64,000 nucleotides of DNA from Druceiella hillmani (GCA_039881145.1 JAYKKI010000095.1:496001-560000); one strand, 5' to 3'; counted from the stretch's first letter, positions 34,753 through 48,515 are shown. Program-made: numbers and translations. The notes: generated by a model not told the origin, from the sequence alone.

Positions 34753-35401
34753 TAAAGAAGGAAAAATGTATTTTGTTTTTAAATAGCTTGTACACTTTTA
34801 TACATAGCTTGTACTCTTTTGTTTTATTTAATTGCTTAGGAGGTCATTTACTCATAACTATCGGTCGGAACACTGACCAGGGACATATACGGAAATATAA
34901 ACAGATGTTTTAAAATTTATATGAAAAGCCGGTTTCTAAGGGTTCTTGTTTACAAAATGAGAATATTATAAATAGAAATATCTTTCGTGTTTCATACCCT
35001 TTTCGATGTACACTATTATTTGTTACGCTATGTTTACGCAAGGGTTAAATGTTCTACAGTATATGTGCACCAGATGCCGCACCGCTACTCTAACGAATAT
35101 TGAAATTAGTATTTGTAGCACACGATTTATAACAATCAACAATATTTTTTTAAATAAAAAAAAACTTGCGTAGAATCTCGTAGTAAGTTGAATACATACA
35201 GTTTTTGTCATTTTGCCTTAAAATAAATAGCTGTCGCATCTAAAACAACGAAAGCGACTTTACCCTAAATTCATTATTGAAAGGAATTTTTGAAATACGC
35301 ATTATTTCAAAGCAAATTATTTGTGTAAAATTTGTATATGCCTTGGGTACCAAAACTTTAAATGGTTAATCTTTTTAAATTTGTTTGATTATATGTTTAT
35401 A

Positions 35402-35444
35402 GAGGATTTAATGTAGAACATTTTTAGTTCTACACTAAATCCTC
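35402..35444. repeat. 18-bp inverted repeat
   Basis: GAGGATTTAATGTAGAAC and GTTCTACACTAAATCCTC are nearly exact complements around 7 bases. The right arm lies in a block conserved with duplication copy 1 (about 19055), where the left arm is missing. The left arm is therefore probably a later inverted copy. Confidence 0.88.
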
Positions 35445-35636
35445 GCTCAATTTACAACTCAGTGCGATTGCATTGGGCTGTTCTGTATCAAACATTTCAA
35501 ATAATTATGTATGCTAAATTGCGCACAGAATACGAATTCTACTTATCTATATTATTAATAAAATGGTAAAAGAGTAAATTCTATAAATAAAAAATATTTT
35601 AAAGACAGACTAATTCAGCATATACAGTGATAAAAG

Positions 35637-35831
35637 AAGTCAGAATACTTGTTTTTAGAATTCTTGTCTGCCTATATATTAATTTGTTCGTCAATAACGC
35701 AAAACCTACTGGACGGATTTTGATGAAATTTGGAATGGTAACAGTTTATACCCAAGAGCAACATTTTATACCAAAGAGGGTAACATTTTATACCCAAGAG
35801 CAACACATATAACAACTTTTCTTATTCCGAA
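35637..35831 (+). repeat. RTE-type 3' tail, copy 2, with internal tandem
   Basis: GTTTTTAGAATTCTTGTCTG, then CGTCAATAACGCAAAACC, then GGACGGATTTTGATGAAATT parallels 24245-24451. The end has been amplified: TTTATACCCAAGAGCAACA occurs twice, with a variant unit between. Confidence 0.7.
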
Positions 35832-35834
35832 TTT

Positions 35835-36022
35835 ATTTATTTATCTACTTTAATGCATCTAACTGATACATATGGCAGACTTATTGTTACGAGAGTAATA
35901 TTTACAGCCAACCAACAAATTTCTTATAACCAACCATAACACCAACCCAGCCCCGCTCGAAAAACGACCGGGAATCAAACCTAGATCCTCGCGGTGCGCC
36001 GTGTCATCAAAGGCCGTTTGCC
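35835..36022 (-). repeat. tRNA-derived SINE-like repeat, second type (minus strand)
   Basis: On the minus strand, GGATCTAGGTTTGATTCCCGG gives a near-perfect pol III B box (GGTTTGATTCC), preceded by a CG-rich stretch with ACGGCGCACCGCG. A body follows with GGGCTGGGTTGGTGTTATGG and GTAAATATTACTCTCGTAAC. It does not fold as a tRNA cloverleaf. It is different from the SINE at 33953. Confidence 0.55.
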
Positions 36023-36886
36023 TTATAATTTCCTTATAATTTATTTTGAAACTCTAGTATTATAAATGATATTTGTATTTTTAATAATAACAAAAAGTTA
36101 GAACTAAATTGTGACAAAATGTGTATAATATTGTTGTTAATGAACTCCAAATAATTACAAATAACTTACAAAATGGACAATCATTTTAAAATCTACATTT
36201 AAAAATTAAAAAAATTTTCTTAATTTTCCTATCTAAAATTCAATACGTGAGTAAATTTGTTCTCATTTACGAAAGAAAATCTGAATAAATGGAGGTACAA
36301 GACACTGGCACGAATCGACGAAGGAATAAATTAAAATAAACTAACAAATTTTCCTGATACTTAATAATTAATACACTAAATGAGCTATTGCAACTCAAAC
36401 TTTAAATATTTTTTCATCCTAGTTCCGATTTTAATGTTGACACCATATAAAGCACACTGAAATCATAAAACTTCCGATCTAGAATTTAATGGAACAAAAC
36501 GTAACGAAGTCTGCATCTAGTAAAAGTTACTTCAATGATACAGTCTACGTGTATTACCACAACTCGCGCTACAATAGACTGTAATACTGACTTTGGAATA
36601 AAATTTATACGACAGTCAGAAGCGTTCGCAGCTCCATGGTGGCACGCGCTATGCTGAAATGCTTACATTACGAGAAATGTAGCTGACAATAATTCGTCAC
36701 TAACACGAATTATGGAACAGATGTTAATTATACGACGGGAGAATAAACCGCACGCGCAAGGAATCAGTTTCATCGACCCGTATTCATAGTCAAGGTGATA
36801 CGGTTCTCTATAGACATATCATAATATTTCAGACGTTCTCACCTGAGACGTCCAAGTAATACTTGCTTTATCAATATATTCAGCAA

Positions 36887-36888
<2 letters not shown>

Positions 36889-36945
<57 letters not shown>

Positions 36946-36953
36946 TACATATA
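36889..36953. repeat. (TA)n microsatellite
   Basis: TA dinucleotides followed by two TACATA units, in duplication copy 2 directly after the conserved TTCAGCAAG. The partner copy has no such tract there. Confidence 0.95.
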
Positions 36954-37849
36954 GACAAAAAGACTATTAACAAAAAAAGTGAATGAGTGCAAAAGGCCCT
37001 TTTCCTATACACGGTATGCAGATACTATCAGCGTTTTTATTTAAAATTGCTATAATTTTAGCGTCGTCTAATCGGAATACATTTATTTATTTCTATTTTA
37101 TTTTTTATGTGTTTCATTAAATTTGATACGATAGAACGTGCTGTGTAAAAGATCAATAAAAAAGTCATTTTTTGAAGAAATGTTGGGGCGAATGGCTTCA
37201 CGCGTATTGGAAGCGAAACTTCTTTAGATATTATTACTCCCCAAAGGAAAAAGAAAAAATGTGACGATGAGTATATGCTTTAATATGACTAAAAACATAA
37301 TTTGCTATTCATCGATGCTCGAATTAACTGAGAGTGCAGTGGGAAACCCTGTCAATTCATCCATTACTTACTTTTTCCGTTGGTAACATATTAGAGTTTT
37401 TGCTACGATATAGAAATTTTATTAAGTTTTTTTACCTGTAACCATTTAACACGTAATATTAATATTTTGTGGATATACGAATAGGATTTGCATATTTGGA
37501 ACATATGCAAATACCATCCCTAAACATTTACAAGTAAAAACTTAATACATCGATTAATTTTGGAATCATTTCAGAACAATTAGCATAAATATTTGCCTAA
37601 TACGATTAAGAAATGCGAAAGGATTATAAAAACTATTAGAGGACCCCTAGCTCGTAACTGTTAGTAATTACTTTTATCTTTAAAATTCTATAATAATAAC
37701 AACGGCTTTTTGCAAAAATTACAATAGTTTTATAACCATGTTCGTTTAATTATTACGTCCACGCCAAAATTTGTCTATTTTGTATTTTCGGCAACTGTTA
37801 CCATTTAATTTTTTAAAAGTAAAATGCAAAGAAAAGCGAATGAATCACC

Positions 37850-37857
37850 TATAAATA
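37850..37857 (+). promoter_or_regulatory. Candidate TATA box, partner of 21394
   Basis: TATAAATA in CACCTATAAATAGCAGTC. Upstream GCAAAGAAAAGCGAATGA matches CCAAGAAAAGCAATTAACT in copy 1. Downstream ATTTCCC and GCGACGGAAG match ATTTCCC and GTGGCGGAAG. Conservation of box and flanks in otherwise diverged copies is the only support. Confidence 0.4.
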
Positions 37858-38933
37858 GCAGTCAAAGGAGTATAATTTCCCTTGCGTAGATGTGTGAAGC
37901 GACGGAAGCGAAACAGATCTTTATGTAGACAGCGCGCACTTGGGCGCAAGTCATCTTTACGTAACTAAGTGCTACATATTGCTATGATTCATGTTTCGTT
38001 TCAACATAATTTACATAACAGCATTAATATTGTAACATCTAATTAATTCAAAACTTTAAAATAGCCATACACAAAATCCTACACCGAAAAAAATACAATG
38101 CTTATTCATAATACATAAGTTGTAGTTCCATTTTAAACACTAAAAATATGAAATTATAAAGGCCAATACGAATTTTATCCGGTATGCAAATTTCCAACGA
38201 GCTAGCCAATTCTTAAGTTGAAACATACCAACACATTATTGTTATGTTTCTTTATCGCTTAGAAAAAACATTTTTTTTTCATTTTAGTTTCACCTATGTA
38301 ACAGTATCAAAGGGATTGCTTTTTCTTTTTAATCTTAACCTTAGAATTTACATTATAAAATTCTGTATAACAAATAAATTATATATAATATTTTATTAAT
38401 TTACGTTATATTAATTATCAACATATAAATAATTTTCCTATATTTCCTATTCCCTTATTAATTGATTCAAACCAATACAACACAGTTTCATTGAGTGAAT
38501 ATGGCATATAATAAATACAGCTCATATTTACGTATATTGACGAAATTAAAATAAATATGGCATATAATAAATACAGCTTATATTTACGCATATTGCTGTA
38601 TGTCAGTAAAGTTGCAATATTTCTTTTAATTATCCTAGTTTTAAAGCTACCAAATGCGAATATTTAAAAGCTTCATTAGAAACAGCGTTACTCCGAATTA
38701 CTCATAAGTTTGAAAGTGTCTCTAAGTATAAAAACCTTTTAAATATTATGGTACTTTTCTAGCCTCAAATTGAAGTATACATCTATATCCACAAACTACT
38801 TTGAATTTCACTATTCTTGCATATTGTTATCTATATGCATGTTCAGACATGTGCTCAGATATCTTTAAAGCTTTTGACATGTTTCTAATCAAATTCTGCC
38901 CGACCTTGGATCTAATGAAATCATCTCTTACAG

Positions 38934-39064
38934 GTTTTCAACTTTTTTCTTACCATTCAGTTGGGGCTTTTGTAGCATCACTTTTCTTGCATCTAGACAA
39001 CCAATCTGAGCGAAACTCATCAGCGAGCTATTCTGACATAATACTGATTCAGTATTTCAATTAA
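38934..39064 (+). other. Partner of the acceptor-like conserved block
   Basis: It follows CATCTCTTACAG and aligns with 22580-22745 as far as the shared CTCATCAGCGAGCT. It is part of the 87-codon open frame at 38801-39064. That frame has no recognised domain, and the corresponding frame is not open in copy 1. Confidence 0.2.
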
Positions 39065-40775
39065 GTACACAAAAATATTCTACGCAGCTTTTATATTCAT
39101 TTTTATGTTCACATTATCTGTTCCATTGCCTGATTCAAGAATACGATTATTGTTCATTGATGACTATCAATTATTAGTTAGACATTAAATCGAATTGCGG
39201 GGTATATTTTTTGCTTTATTCATTACCGGTTCATAGTTTGAAAGTGTATGTCTTTTTGATGCTAATCTAATGATTTTGATTAATGTAAGTGGGGTGTAAA
39301 TTCTTTAAGAAATAAATCAAAAATGTGTTTTGTGATCAGTTTAATATTAATTTTCTTAATGTATGAAAACCGTTTATTAGTGTCAATTTTATGTAATTAA
39401 TATTTAGTTTAAATTTTTTCTCATTATTTTTAAAGACGATAAGGAATATAATAATTTTGATATATGATACATGTCTACTTATTCAATGGTTAGTTATTTT
39501 TAACAAATTACCTACAATTTAAATGTCTCAAAATTTATTTTGAGCAGCCGGAAGCTGTTACGGAAATGTTTCTTATTTAAAAGATGTTAGGCAAAGGAGT
39601 TTTATGTAGAAATGGTTAGCAATATATGCCAGTGATTTTACCTGCTAAGAAACCACAAGAATTTTATAAAAATTAGCACAAAAAAGTTTATATCAAATCT
39701 TTACGATTGGCATTGAGATATCTGATTCGTAATGTGTTAATCGTATTCACTGTACTTTATTACTTTACCTACCTTACAGATAAGCAGCTTAAATAAATTA
39801 ACGCATTAATATAATACACATTTCTACCTTAACATATAATAAACTGAAATATTTTGAGTTTAAATATTATGAGTGCAGATTCAATTATGGATGTCCCTTT
39901 TATTCAATCATTTTGAATTTCTAAATTTCTCAAACATTACATAGATCCTCAACTACATGAACCCTTGCCTAAATCTTAAGATATTTCACAACATTCAATT
40001 TGTCCAGAAAAATTAGCTGCTAATGTACATGTAATCTTATGACTGAATAACAAATTAGGCAGTTTTGGTGCGATTTTTTCAATAAATAAATTTATATTAC
40101 GACGCACAATGGCTATTGAGTTACATTAAATCGTCAAATGACTGTATTGCCATTTGATTCCTCTTTTTTCCGCGGGAGTGTTGACGTCCCCTGTAAGAGG
40201 CATGCGCAGTTGATATATACGGATCTATCAATTTTTGGCCGAGTCTTATCATCCTTATGTCTGTATTGTATTCATCAATATATTTTGATAATAAACAGTA
40301 TTTTATTATCAAAACCGTCAAGAATTGAGACAAGAACGCGAAAATATAAGTAACTTTGAGTAAACGGCCACTTTTATATGTGAAAAATTGTAACAGTACT
40401 ATTAAATTTCGCATATTTAAACTGACAGTCCGATTGCGAATATGGGAAGGAAATTTATTTATTATTTAAGCCAATGATATCTTTTATTTATGAATTTTTT
40501 TTGACACACAATATTTTACCGCCATCACCAGAGGAATTGCCATTTTTCCAGTTCTTGTTTTACAATTTTCTTAACCTGTTGCATTTGAAAATGTTTAAAA
40601 CATTTTATGATTACGGGATTATTTTGGTATTCAATAATTCCATAAAGGACTCAGGGTTGTTATGAAATTAATTGCCTTATTTTTAACAATGTATTTGGTT
40701 ACAGTGGCCATTTCCGAATGTGATTTAAAATATTGTATTTTGCGAATAGATTTGAGATGGATTATAACAATTTAA

Positions 40776-40850
40776 GTTAAGACTTTTGTTACTTTATGTA
40801 ACAAAAATCTTAACTCAAGTGACTCGAATCACTCAAATCTTAACTCAAGT
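40776..40850. repeat. Hairpin followed by 30-bp direct repeat
   Basis: GTTAAGACTTTTGTTAC and its near-complement GTAACAAAAATCTTAAC surround TTTAT (40776-40814). AATCTTAACTCAAGT then occurs at 40806 and again at 40836. Confidence 0.85.
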
Positions 40851-41141
40851 TAGTTTGCTAAGGTTTATAACCTTTATTTCTTTGAGAAAGAGAATAATAT
40901 TTTATATTTTTCATTAATTTTTCCCATTATATATACATAAATATAGTACCTAGATTCATTTATTTTATTGCTACGTCTCTTCTCTGAATAAGGGAAAGAA
41001 AATCATTACAATAATATAAAAACTTTCGGGGCATTTTTCAGGCTTTCGAATTTTGGAATGTTTTACGCAAAATAGTATCATAAATTGCTGATTGCTGCTG
41101 AGTTTTTTGAACTTATGCGTAATGAATTCTTTTATTATTAT

Positions 41142-41223
41142 CTCTTGATCTACTAAAGATAACTTGTCTGATATTGGATTAACTCTTGATTTACTAAAGA
41201 TAACTTCTCTGATATTGGATACC
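41142..41223. repeat. 41-bp tandem duplication
   Basis: The unit beginning CTCTTGATCTACTAAAGATA occurs twice (41142 and 41183) with two or three differences. It lies within the unrecognised minus-strand frame 40971-41282. Confidence 0.9.
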
Positions 41224-42720
41224 AATTCGGCAATAATAACTAAATAAAGGATGCAAATTGACAGCATAAAATATACCTTCATAAATAACGAAACAAATTT
41301 GATTTTTATTGTTTCAATATGTTTTTATTTTCAGTGCTTTCATATCTGAGAACTATTGCGATTCTCATTTGATATCATTTATATAATTTCATTTCAACTC
41401 ATGAATCAAATTCCTATAAAGCAAACTAAAAACCAAAATAAGCAAATTTTTTGCATAATCTACACAATTGGGTGTTTGACTAAATTTTTTATTATATTAA
41501 TTATAATTTCAAGGTACAAGCTTATGAAGAGTGAACATTTTTTTCAATAATCTTAAAAATTTACCGAATTATAAAAGTTTAAATTTAACCTTTAGAGAAG
41601 GACGGTAATACTGTTGTGAGGTCATTTTTAATACTGCATATTATATTCTACAAGAGAAAAAGAGACAGGGATGTACTCAACTCTATCTGTACCTTCAAAT
41701 TTAGAAGGCTACAACCGGCTTATTTTTCAATCAATTTTTGAATTTTTTCCAAGACTGGTTTTCAATTAACTTATATTTCACAATATTGTACGAAAAATAT
41801 AAAAATTTAGAATGAGTCAACTACCGTATTCATTCATTAAATGAACTAAATAAATTCGTTTTTCCTTCCAAAATAAAAGATATCACAAACCATTTCACTA
41901 ACAGTGAAAATATGGCAATAATTCAGTCCGAAGAAAAACTTAATACAATCATATTTAAAATCGTCAATCACCTGACAGCAATTTCCCGTGACCGTTGATA
42001 AATAAATAACTTTCCTGAATCAGGTTTTACTAATTTCTCGACTGAAATTGTAGTACCGATTAAAGTATATACCTCAAAACTTAATATATACACTGTTTTT
42101 TAATAATTAATATACTGCCCTAACAATAAAACCTGTAACCGGAGAAAGCAGAACACTATTTTCGTTTCGAGCAAAGCTCGACCAAACCGGAAATCCATAA
42201 AATCGTAAATCAGACTACAGTTACTTCGCAAACTAAACTTTTCCACAACGCTCAATAGCAGCCTAATAGCAATGTCAACAACAGACCCGCCGCCAACTTA
42301 CATTACAGAGGACACCGGGGTATGTGACCTAATACCATAGCCCATCGACCTTGGGTTCGGAAATGATATTTATCTCATATCGAACATGACATTTAAAATT
42401 TTCTATTTGCAGAACTACACAGTGTTATTTTCAGTTAGGATACACTATAGATATGATACAATAGGTGACTACAAAGTTGTTGTTTAAAGATTATGACTAA
42501 CCAAAAAATTAGTTAATTGTCATATGACAAAAGAGACGGGATATGAAGAAAATTTTAAGACATTTATTCATTACATCATTTTATAATTCTAAAACCTATT
42601 TAATCATATTCCTAATTTATCCTTCAAATTACCATTATGAATCACAACCGTGAAGTTTTTTATAATTTTCTACACCTAATATTAACTCTAACGTACAAAT
42701 TGTTAAAAATATATGTAACG

Positions 42721-45309
42721 ATTCAATGTTTCCTAGTCATATATAATCTTCAAAGTCCAAACTTAAAATTTTAATTAATACTAAAAACTTCTTACCTCGT
42801 TTTTTTGGTTCAGTTAATGTTTAATAGTTTAATTTTTCTCATTTTCTCCTTCACGAATGTTTAAAAAGTGAATATGTGAAGCTGAAGAATAACTGTATTT
42901 TCTCGCCATAGTGTGATTTGATTATACTATTTAAAGTAATGGGTATGACATATACCAACATTATTATATGTGTATCTGTTTAGGAATTAATTCGAAATCA
43001 AATAATTATTCATGCAACAAGTAAATAAAAGGTATTTCATGAAAAACTGCGAAATAATGGAAGTATTTCACGTTTTCAAAATCTAAGGCGACTGGCTTAA
43101 AATCACGATATAGTTTATTTTAAGTATTTAGACTGTATCACTCATATCTTTAATAAATTATATTAAGATTATATTAATCTATATGTATTTTTGGGTAGGA
43201 AAAACAAAATTATTTTCAATAAAAACTATTTTCGTGAATTTACAAACACGTATTTTTTTGTATTAATTATTTGCTGGAAAAATGATTAATCTATTCACTA
43301 CGTAATGATTTTAATTGGTTAAACTCGGCATTTATCTATAAAAGTTTAGTTAAGAGTTTTGAGTTAAAAGTGTAATTGACTTTAAATTCCAATCGAATTC
43401 CGGACCACTTTCTGTCTATATCATCTTCTGTAAATATTAATTCTAAACTTATTCTAACAATGCAATCTAAATTTATTCAATAATGCAGCAATAAGGAAAA
43501 AAATACTAAAACAATTTTATAAGAGCGAGTCACCATAAAAAGTTCGATGATGGTATTTCATATTTTATAATGAAAAGTATGATTATTAAGTCTCTTCTTA
43601 ACAGAACGGTTCATATTTTATTAAATAAGTGTTGTATTGATAATGTAAAATTTTCTTGGAATCACAATTTATCAGAAGTAAAAAAAAAAATTTAAATGTA
43701 ATGAATAACTAACATCCCTTTAACACCAAATAAAACTATATAATTCATGAAATCATAAAACATACAAATCATAAAAAAATCTATAAATATAATCCTTGAT
43801 TTTGCTGAAAGTTGTAATAAGTGAAAAAATAAAAATGCCCTAATTATTTCACTATTTTCATAACAGAAACACCTCCCGATATTCGTAAAAATCGCTATAG
43901 TTACCAAATACGCAACATTTTTTAATATACTGGAATCGGTTTTGGTGTCATTTCTAGTGGTAAAAAATAAGAGCAACACATTTCTTGTTTAACAAAGATT
44001 TAATACAATCATGGCAATCGAATTTGAGAAACTTAACTGAAATTTAAGCATTTAATACTTCCGTATAAAATTAGATGCCTATTTACCATACCACCTTTAC
44101 CCGAAAGACGGTATTTTATTGCATGTTTATTAATAGAGACCCGGTCCAGCTTTTCAGGATGCAACTGTTTTTTATATACTAACCTTAATTGATACCGTAT
44201 CAATGCCGGAAAATCCTCACTACTAATTTTGGTTACTTTAAACCACTATCATAACTTTTAATCTATTCTTTAAAAAATAACAGTAAAGGAAAATTTGATC
44301 TAATTAGGTTTGAAGAGACAATTTCATATATTCTAGAATTGAGGAGAAAATAGTGTTTTTTTGAACAATATAACTAGTATTAATTATGGGTTTTATGTAA
44401 TAAATATATGTATTCTGTTACCGCCTTTACTGTAGAATTTAAGAAGCATCAGGTTACACCATTTCCATGTATTTCTAGCGATAACTAAACTAGACCATTG
44501 TTGGCAATCATTAAATAAATTCATATTCAAAATTGAATCTATTTGTTTGAGTATACTTTAAAATATTCTTCTTTCAATTTTAGAAAATTAGTATCGTTAA
44601 GGGTATTATGAATATCAATGAATATCTAACATTAATTTCATTCCAAACTATAAACGTCGTAATCCTAATCTATGAAACTTTATCCCTACTTGAACTGTTA
44701 AACTTATTCAACAATCGATAGTTGAAATGATAAAGCCAGTAATAAATTCATCACTGATTCATATTACAGAGATCTCAATCGCCGACGGTATTTATCATGA
44801 CCCGAGCCACGGACTCTCATTGGTACGGAATCTCATTGGCCTGGAAATCGTAGAGGGCATATATTTTGTATATTTAACCTTTTATTTGTTGTCTGTGTTT
44901 TGCTGGTAAGCTTCCAAAGAATACCTTTTGTATGTAAGAATATAGCCACAATGAGAGAAAAAAGTTGTAATCGTGAAACAGCCAGAATGAAAGACATTAT
45001 TATTTAAATTAAATTTTATTATTAAATCGTAAGTAAGTTTATATTAGGTGGCTTGAATATGCCTTAAATATACTAGTTTATCAAATTTTGTACTCGAAAA
45101 AGAAAGCAATAAATTAGGATAATTTTAAAATAAAACCACCACATAAAGATCAGAGCATAAGGGGATGTCATATAGCGTCACAACTGAAAAATATAACAAT
45201 ATTAATATTTTCGCATGTGTGGAATATAAAACTGTACCCTCCACAACGATTTAGGCCATATTACTAACATTATATTGCAGAAATATAGTCTTGATCATTG
45301 CGAAAGCGT
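42721..45309. other. AT-rich DNA without identifiable gene
   Basis: The open frames at 43692-43979 (minus) and 44727-44909 (plus) show no recognisable domain. A GC-richer patch near 44790-44860 (CGAGCCACGGACTCTC) is unexplained. Confidence 0.45.
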
Positions 45310-45395
45310 CATTTTTAGGGTTCCTTAGCCGAAATAGGAACTCTTATGGAATCGCTATAACCATATCTGTCCCTCTAACCATTTATATATCACAG
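45310..45395 (+). repeat. Retroelement-type tail (AGGGTTCCTTAGCC repeat)
   Basis: TTAGGGTTCCTTAGCC, then GGAACTCTTATGG and CTGTCCCTCTAACC follow the layout of a repeat common in insect, particularly lepidopteran, non-coding DNA: a short inverted GGGTTCC/GGAACCC, then a CTGTCTGTC run. A related copy is at 62735-62900. Confidence 0.5.
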
Positions 45396-47679
45396 CCCTT
45401 ATTAGTTTAGGAGTAATATTCGACCAACTAGTGATATTTAGTTGGATCTGTAAAAGTTCACAGTTATTAAATCAAATAAGTAGCTTAAGTCAATTGAAAA
45501 TAACTTTGTGTTTTAAAATGTATATTTATTATGTCTCTGAAAAATACACTAGGTAATACATTTATATAATTGCGTGGCGGAAAAAAATATTATTTAAATA
45601 TGTACTTTACTTTTATGGCTGTGAAAGATCTGGTGCACAATAAGTTTACGTTGTAATAATTGAATATATTACGTAGTCTTTATATCATCATACAGTATAA
45701 ATGGTTATTTTGTCCATGAAAAGTCAGGCTTCAAATGTATCTATCTATAACCTCATTAACTTGACCTAGGGAACTATTTGTATATCTGTTCCCAACAAAA
45801 ATGCGAGCTTAATCGTCGCTCGCTATTGAGTATTTGCTTTGAAATAGTCTAGGTTTTGAGTTGGAAGCTGTTCGCAATGTTCCATTTAAGGACAAAGTTC
45901 ATGTATAGTTTGTTACAACTTGAGATCTGATATGGCTCTAATAACCAAAAAAAATCTTTATGTCGACCACGATAAAATTACTGATTGTAACATATAAGAA
46001 AACATGCCAAGTGCGAATAGAATTTACGGTATCAAGATTCTGTTCTCATTTTGGCATTTGTAGCCATTTTAGGATACGTAGTATTTATGCTATTAAACTA
46101 AGGCACTGTTTGGTTCCAACAATTTTTTTCCTATGAGGGCTTCTGGAACATTATTGAAAAGATTCTGGGAGTGAAATACATATATGGTTGTATTATTTTT
46201 TTAGTAAAGGATGTCGTTGTGGAAAACCGTGAAATTTCATATTTCACTTTTAATTTGCTACCTAATTCATTTAGTTACCTTGAAACCCTTTCTTTTAAAG
46301 AAAATAGCAACGAAAAATTGTCGTTCGACTGAATGTTCTTAGCATACATAAATAGTTACATATACGTTAAATTTTACATTAATAAATAAATAATTAAACA
46401 AGTTAAAACACAATTCTGAAATGACATTCGACAATAATTTAAAAAACAATAGTAGGTAGTAGAATAGTTAGTAGAATATGTAATCATTCCAAAGAAATTT
46501 ATGTCCTTTTCCATTATATTTGGGACGTTTATTCGAAAACAGACTAATCCAAATGCTTCAACACATTAGAGTACTCCAATAAATAAGGATTTTAATTAAT
46601 TTTCGTGGCAGTTGTGAGCCTTGCCATAGAATGTCGCGGATTCAGGAATGCTAGGAATTTACGTGTAACTGGCCGACTGAAATGTGAGTTTTCAACAGGA
46701 AACTCTTATTATTCATTGACATAATAACAATTAATTTTCAAATGTAATTTTTTGTATAAAATAATATATGCCTGCGTGGAATTTCTTAACAGACTATATA
46801 TTTTTCATTTATTCAATTTTTGTCTTTTTTTTTCTTTTTGTCCAATAATATATCCCTATAATATTATATAATAGTAATTCTCTAAAGGAACTTTTAATGA
46901 TGATATTACACTAAGCAATTTTTTTTCATATTACAGATGTAAATAATACGAGTGCCATTTAGGTTTTTTGTAACAACATGTCGCTTATGTTAACCGAAAT
47001 AATACAATTTAAACGGTACCACATTTATTAAAATCTATTGAACCATTACGTCGCTACGAAGGAAAATATACGTACAAAGTTACGTACATGAACTCTGAAT
47101 ACATAACACTACTTTTTGAGCAATCACGATAAAAAATATGAATAATTAGTCTTCTGAGACATTCCTATCAAAAAATTTTAAACGGGGTTAAACTTAGGTA
47201 TAAGACCTATTAATCAACAATATTTTATTTGTCTTTGTAAAACTTTATTTAAATAAATAAATTAATTAATAAATGTCAACTTCAACGGGTCCTTGTTACG
47301 TAGGTAAATAGAATTCTGAAAGTAATAAAGTGCAAGTTTTTCCTTGTTTCTGATCCAAGCCGGGCCTCATTTGCTAAAAATAAACCTTTAAAATAAACCT
47401 TTTTATTCTTTACTGACTTTACAAAACACCAATATTACGAAAAACATTAAATTTGTCAGCAAAACCCGACCTAGATTGGCGGTAAAAGATTAATACTCAC
47501 ATATACTAAAACTTTCCGCTTAGTTACCTGACAATTTTTACCAAGTAATATTGAATAAGTGGCAAGTGAAATATCGACCCTCATAGTCATACCCTCGAAT
47601 GATGTTTGCGAAAGCCATTTATGATGAGTAATTTGCTTGCGCCGTTTTTACAAAGAAAGTAAGCCTATAGTGAGTAGAC
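45396..47679. other. AT-rich DNA, nothing identifiable
   Basis: No gene, RNA or clear repeat is recognised in this stretch. Confidence 0.45.
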
Positions 47680-48020
47680 ATATAGAAACACCTCCGCGAA
47701 TACGAGTAACTCTACGCATCGAAAAATGTTTGCTTTTTACATGTTTCAGTTTTTTACAATATTCTTATATTCATAAACCATTCTTGGCAATGATTGAATG
47801 ATGTGATGATAATTTTTCACACAAATCTCAAAGAAAAATTAGTTTGGATAATATAGATTCACCTCCGCAAATAATGTAAACATACGCATCGAAAATCGTT
47901 TAATTTTTACTTGTTTCAGTTTTGAGCAATATTTGTAATCTTCTAGCTTCCAGGTTATTTAACAATGCTAATCTATAACTTGAAAGATAGTGACTACAAA
48001 ATATAATATGACCGACTAAT
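47680..48020. repeat. Two-unit tandem repeat, period about 171 bp
   Basis: ATATAGAAACACCTCCGCGA (about 47680) recurs as ATATAGATTCACCTCCGCAA at 47851. Each is followed by ACGCATCGAAAA and TTTTTAC.TGTTTCAGTTTT. The period is about 171 bp. No third unit is clear. Confidence 0.85.
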
Positions 48021-48432
48021 TTGCCGTGCATTTAAATATTGAAATAAGAAGTACGAAATAAACCGAAATCAAAAATAGTAACTTTTTAACTATCGATATA
48101 TTTTATTATAAAAACGCCTGTTTCCCCTTCTTTCCTTGTAGCTTTTTCAATTTTAAAAATAACTCTAAATTTCTACAAATACTCTTCTGCGATACATGGT
48201 GTTTACTTGAAGAATAAATTGCGCAATGTCTCTTCAATATATGATTTAAGGATCACCCAAAAAAGTTGTGCATTGATATATATATATTTATTATTAACTT
48301 TAAAAATATTTCACGTCAGTATAAAAAGAAAGTGTTGATTTAACCAAGAACGTTCATGTGTGTCTCAAACCGGGTGAATTTATTTGAAGCTCAGTAACAT
48401 TCCTGCTCAGTCGCAGAAGTCAGAACATTTCT

Positions 48433-48459
48433 GCTCAGTATTACATTACATATATATAA

Positions 48460-48505
<46 letters not shown>

Positions 48506-48515
48506 TTATGTAATA
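48433..48515. repeat. (TA)n microsatellite inside an inverted repeat
   Basis: TTACAT and TAAATGTA lead into the TA run, and TACATTTATGTAA follows it. The whole can fold as one hairpin. The repeat that begins at 48536 starts about 20 bases later. Confidence 0.9.

Larger units (their letters stand above)
28930..42720 (+). repeat. Ancient large tandem duplication, copy 2
   Basis: Partner of 9091-26420, with the conserved blocks listed there in the same order. This copy lacks the multicopy-gene relic, the mariner and the fold-back element at the matching position. It has its own insertions instead: palindromic elements at 29602-30521, a transposase scrap, SINE pieces and an RTE tail. The independent insertions and the strong divergence of neutral DNA between blocks show that the duplication is old. 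Coding capacity is not evident in either copy. Confidence 0.72.

Noticed and set aside
36000..36022. Possible tRNA gene near the B box at 35960-35990
   Set aside because: The B box is good, but no acceptor stem or anticodon arm pairs around it. It fits a SINE head better.
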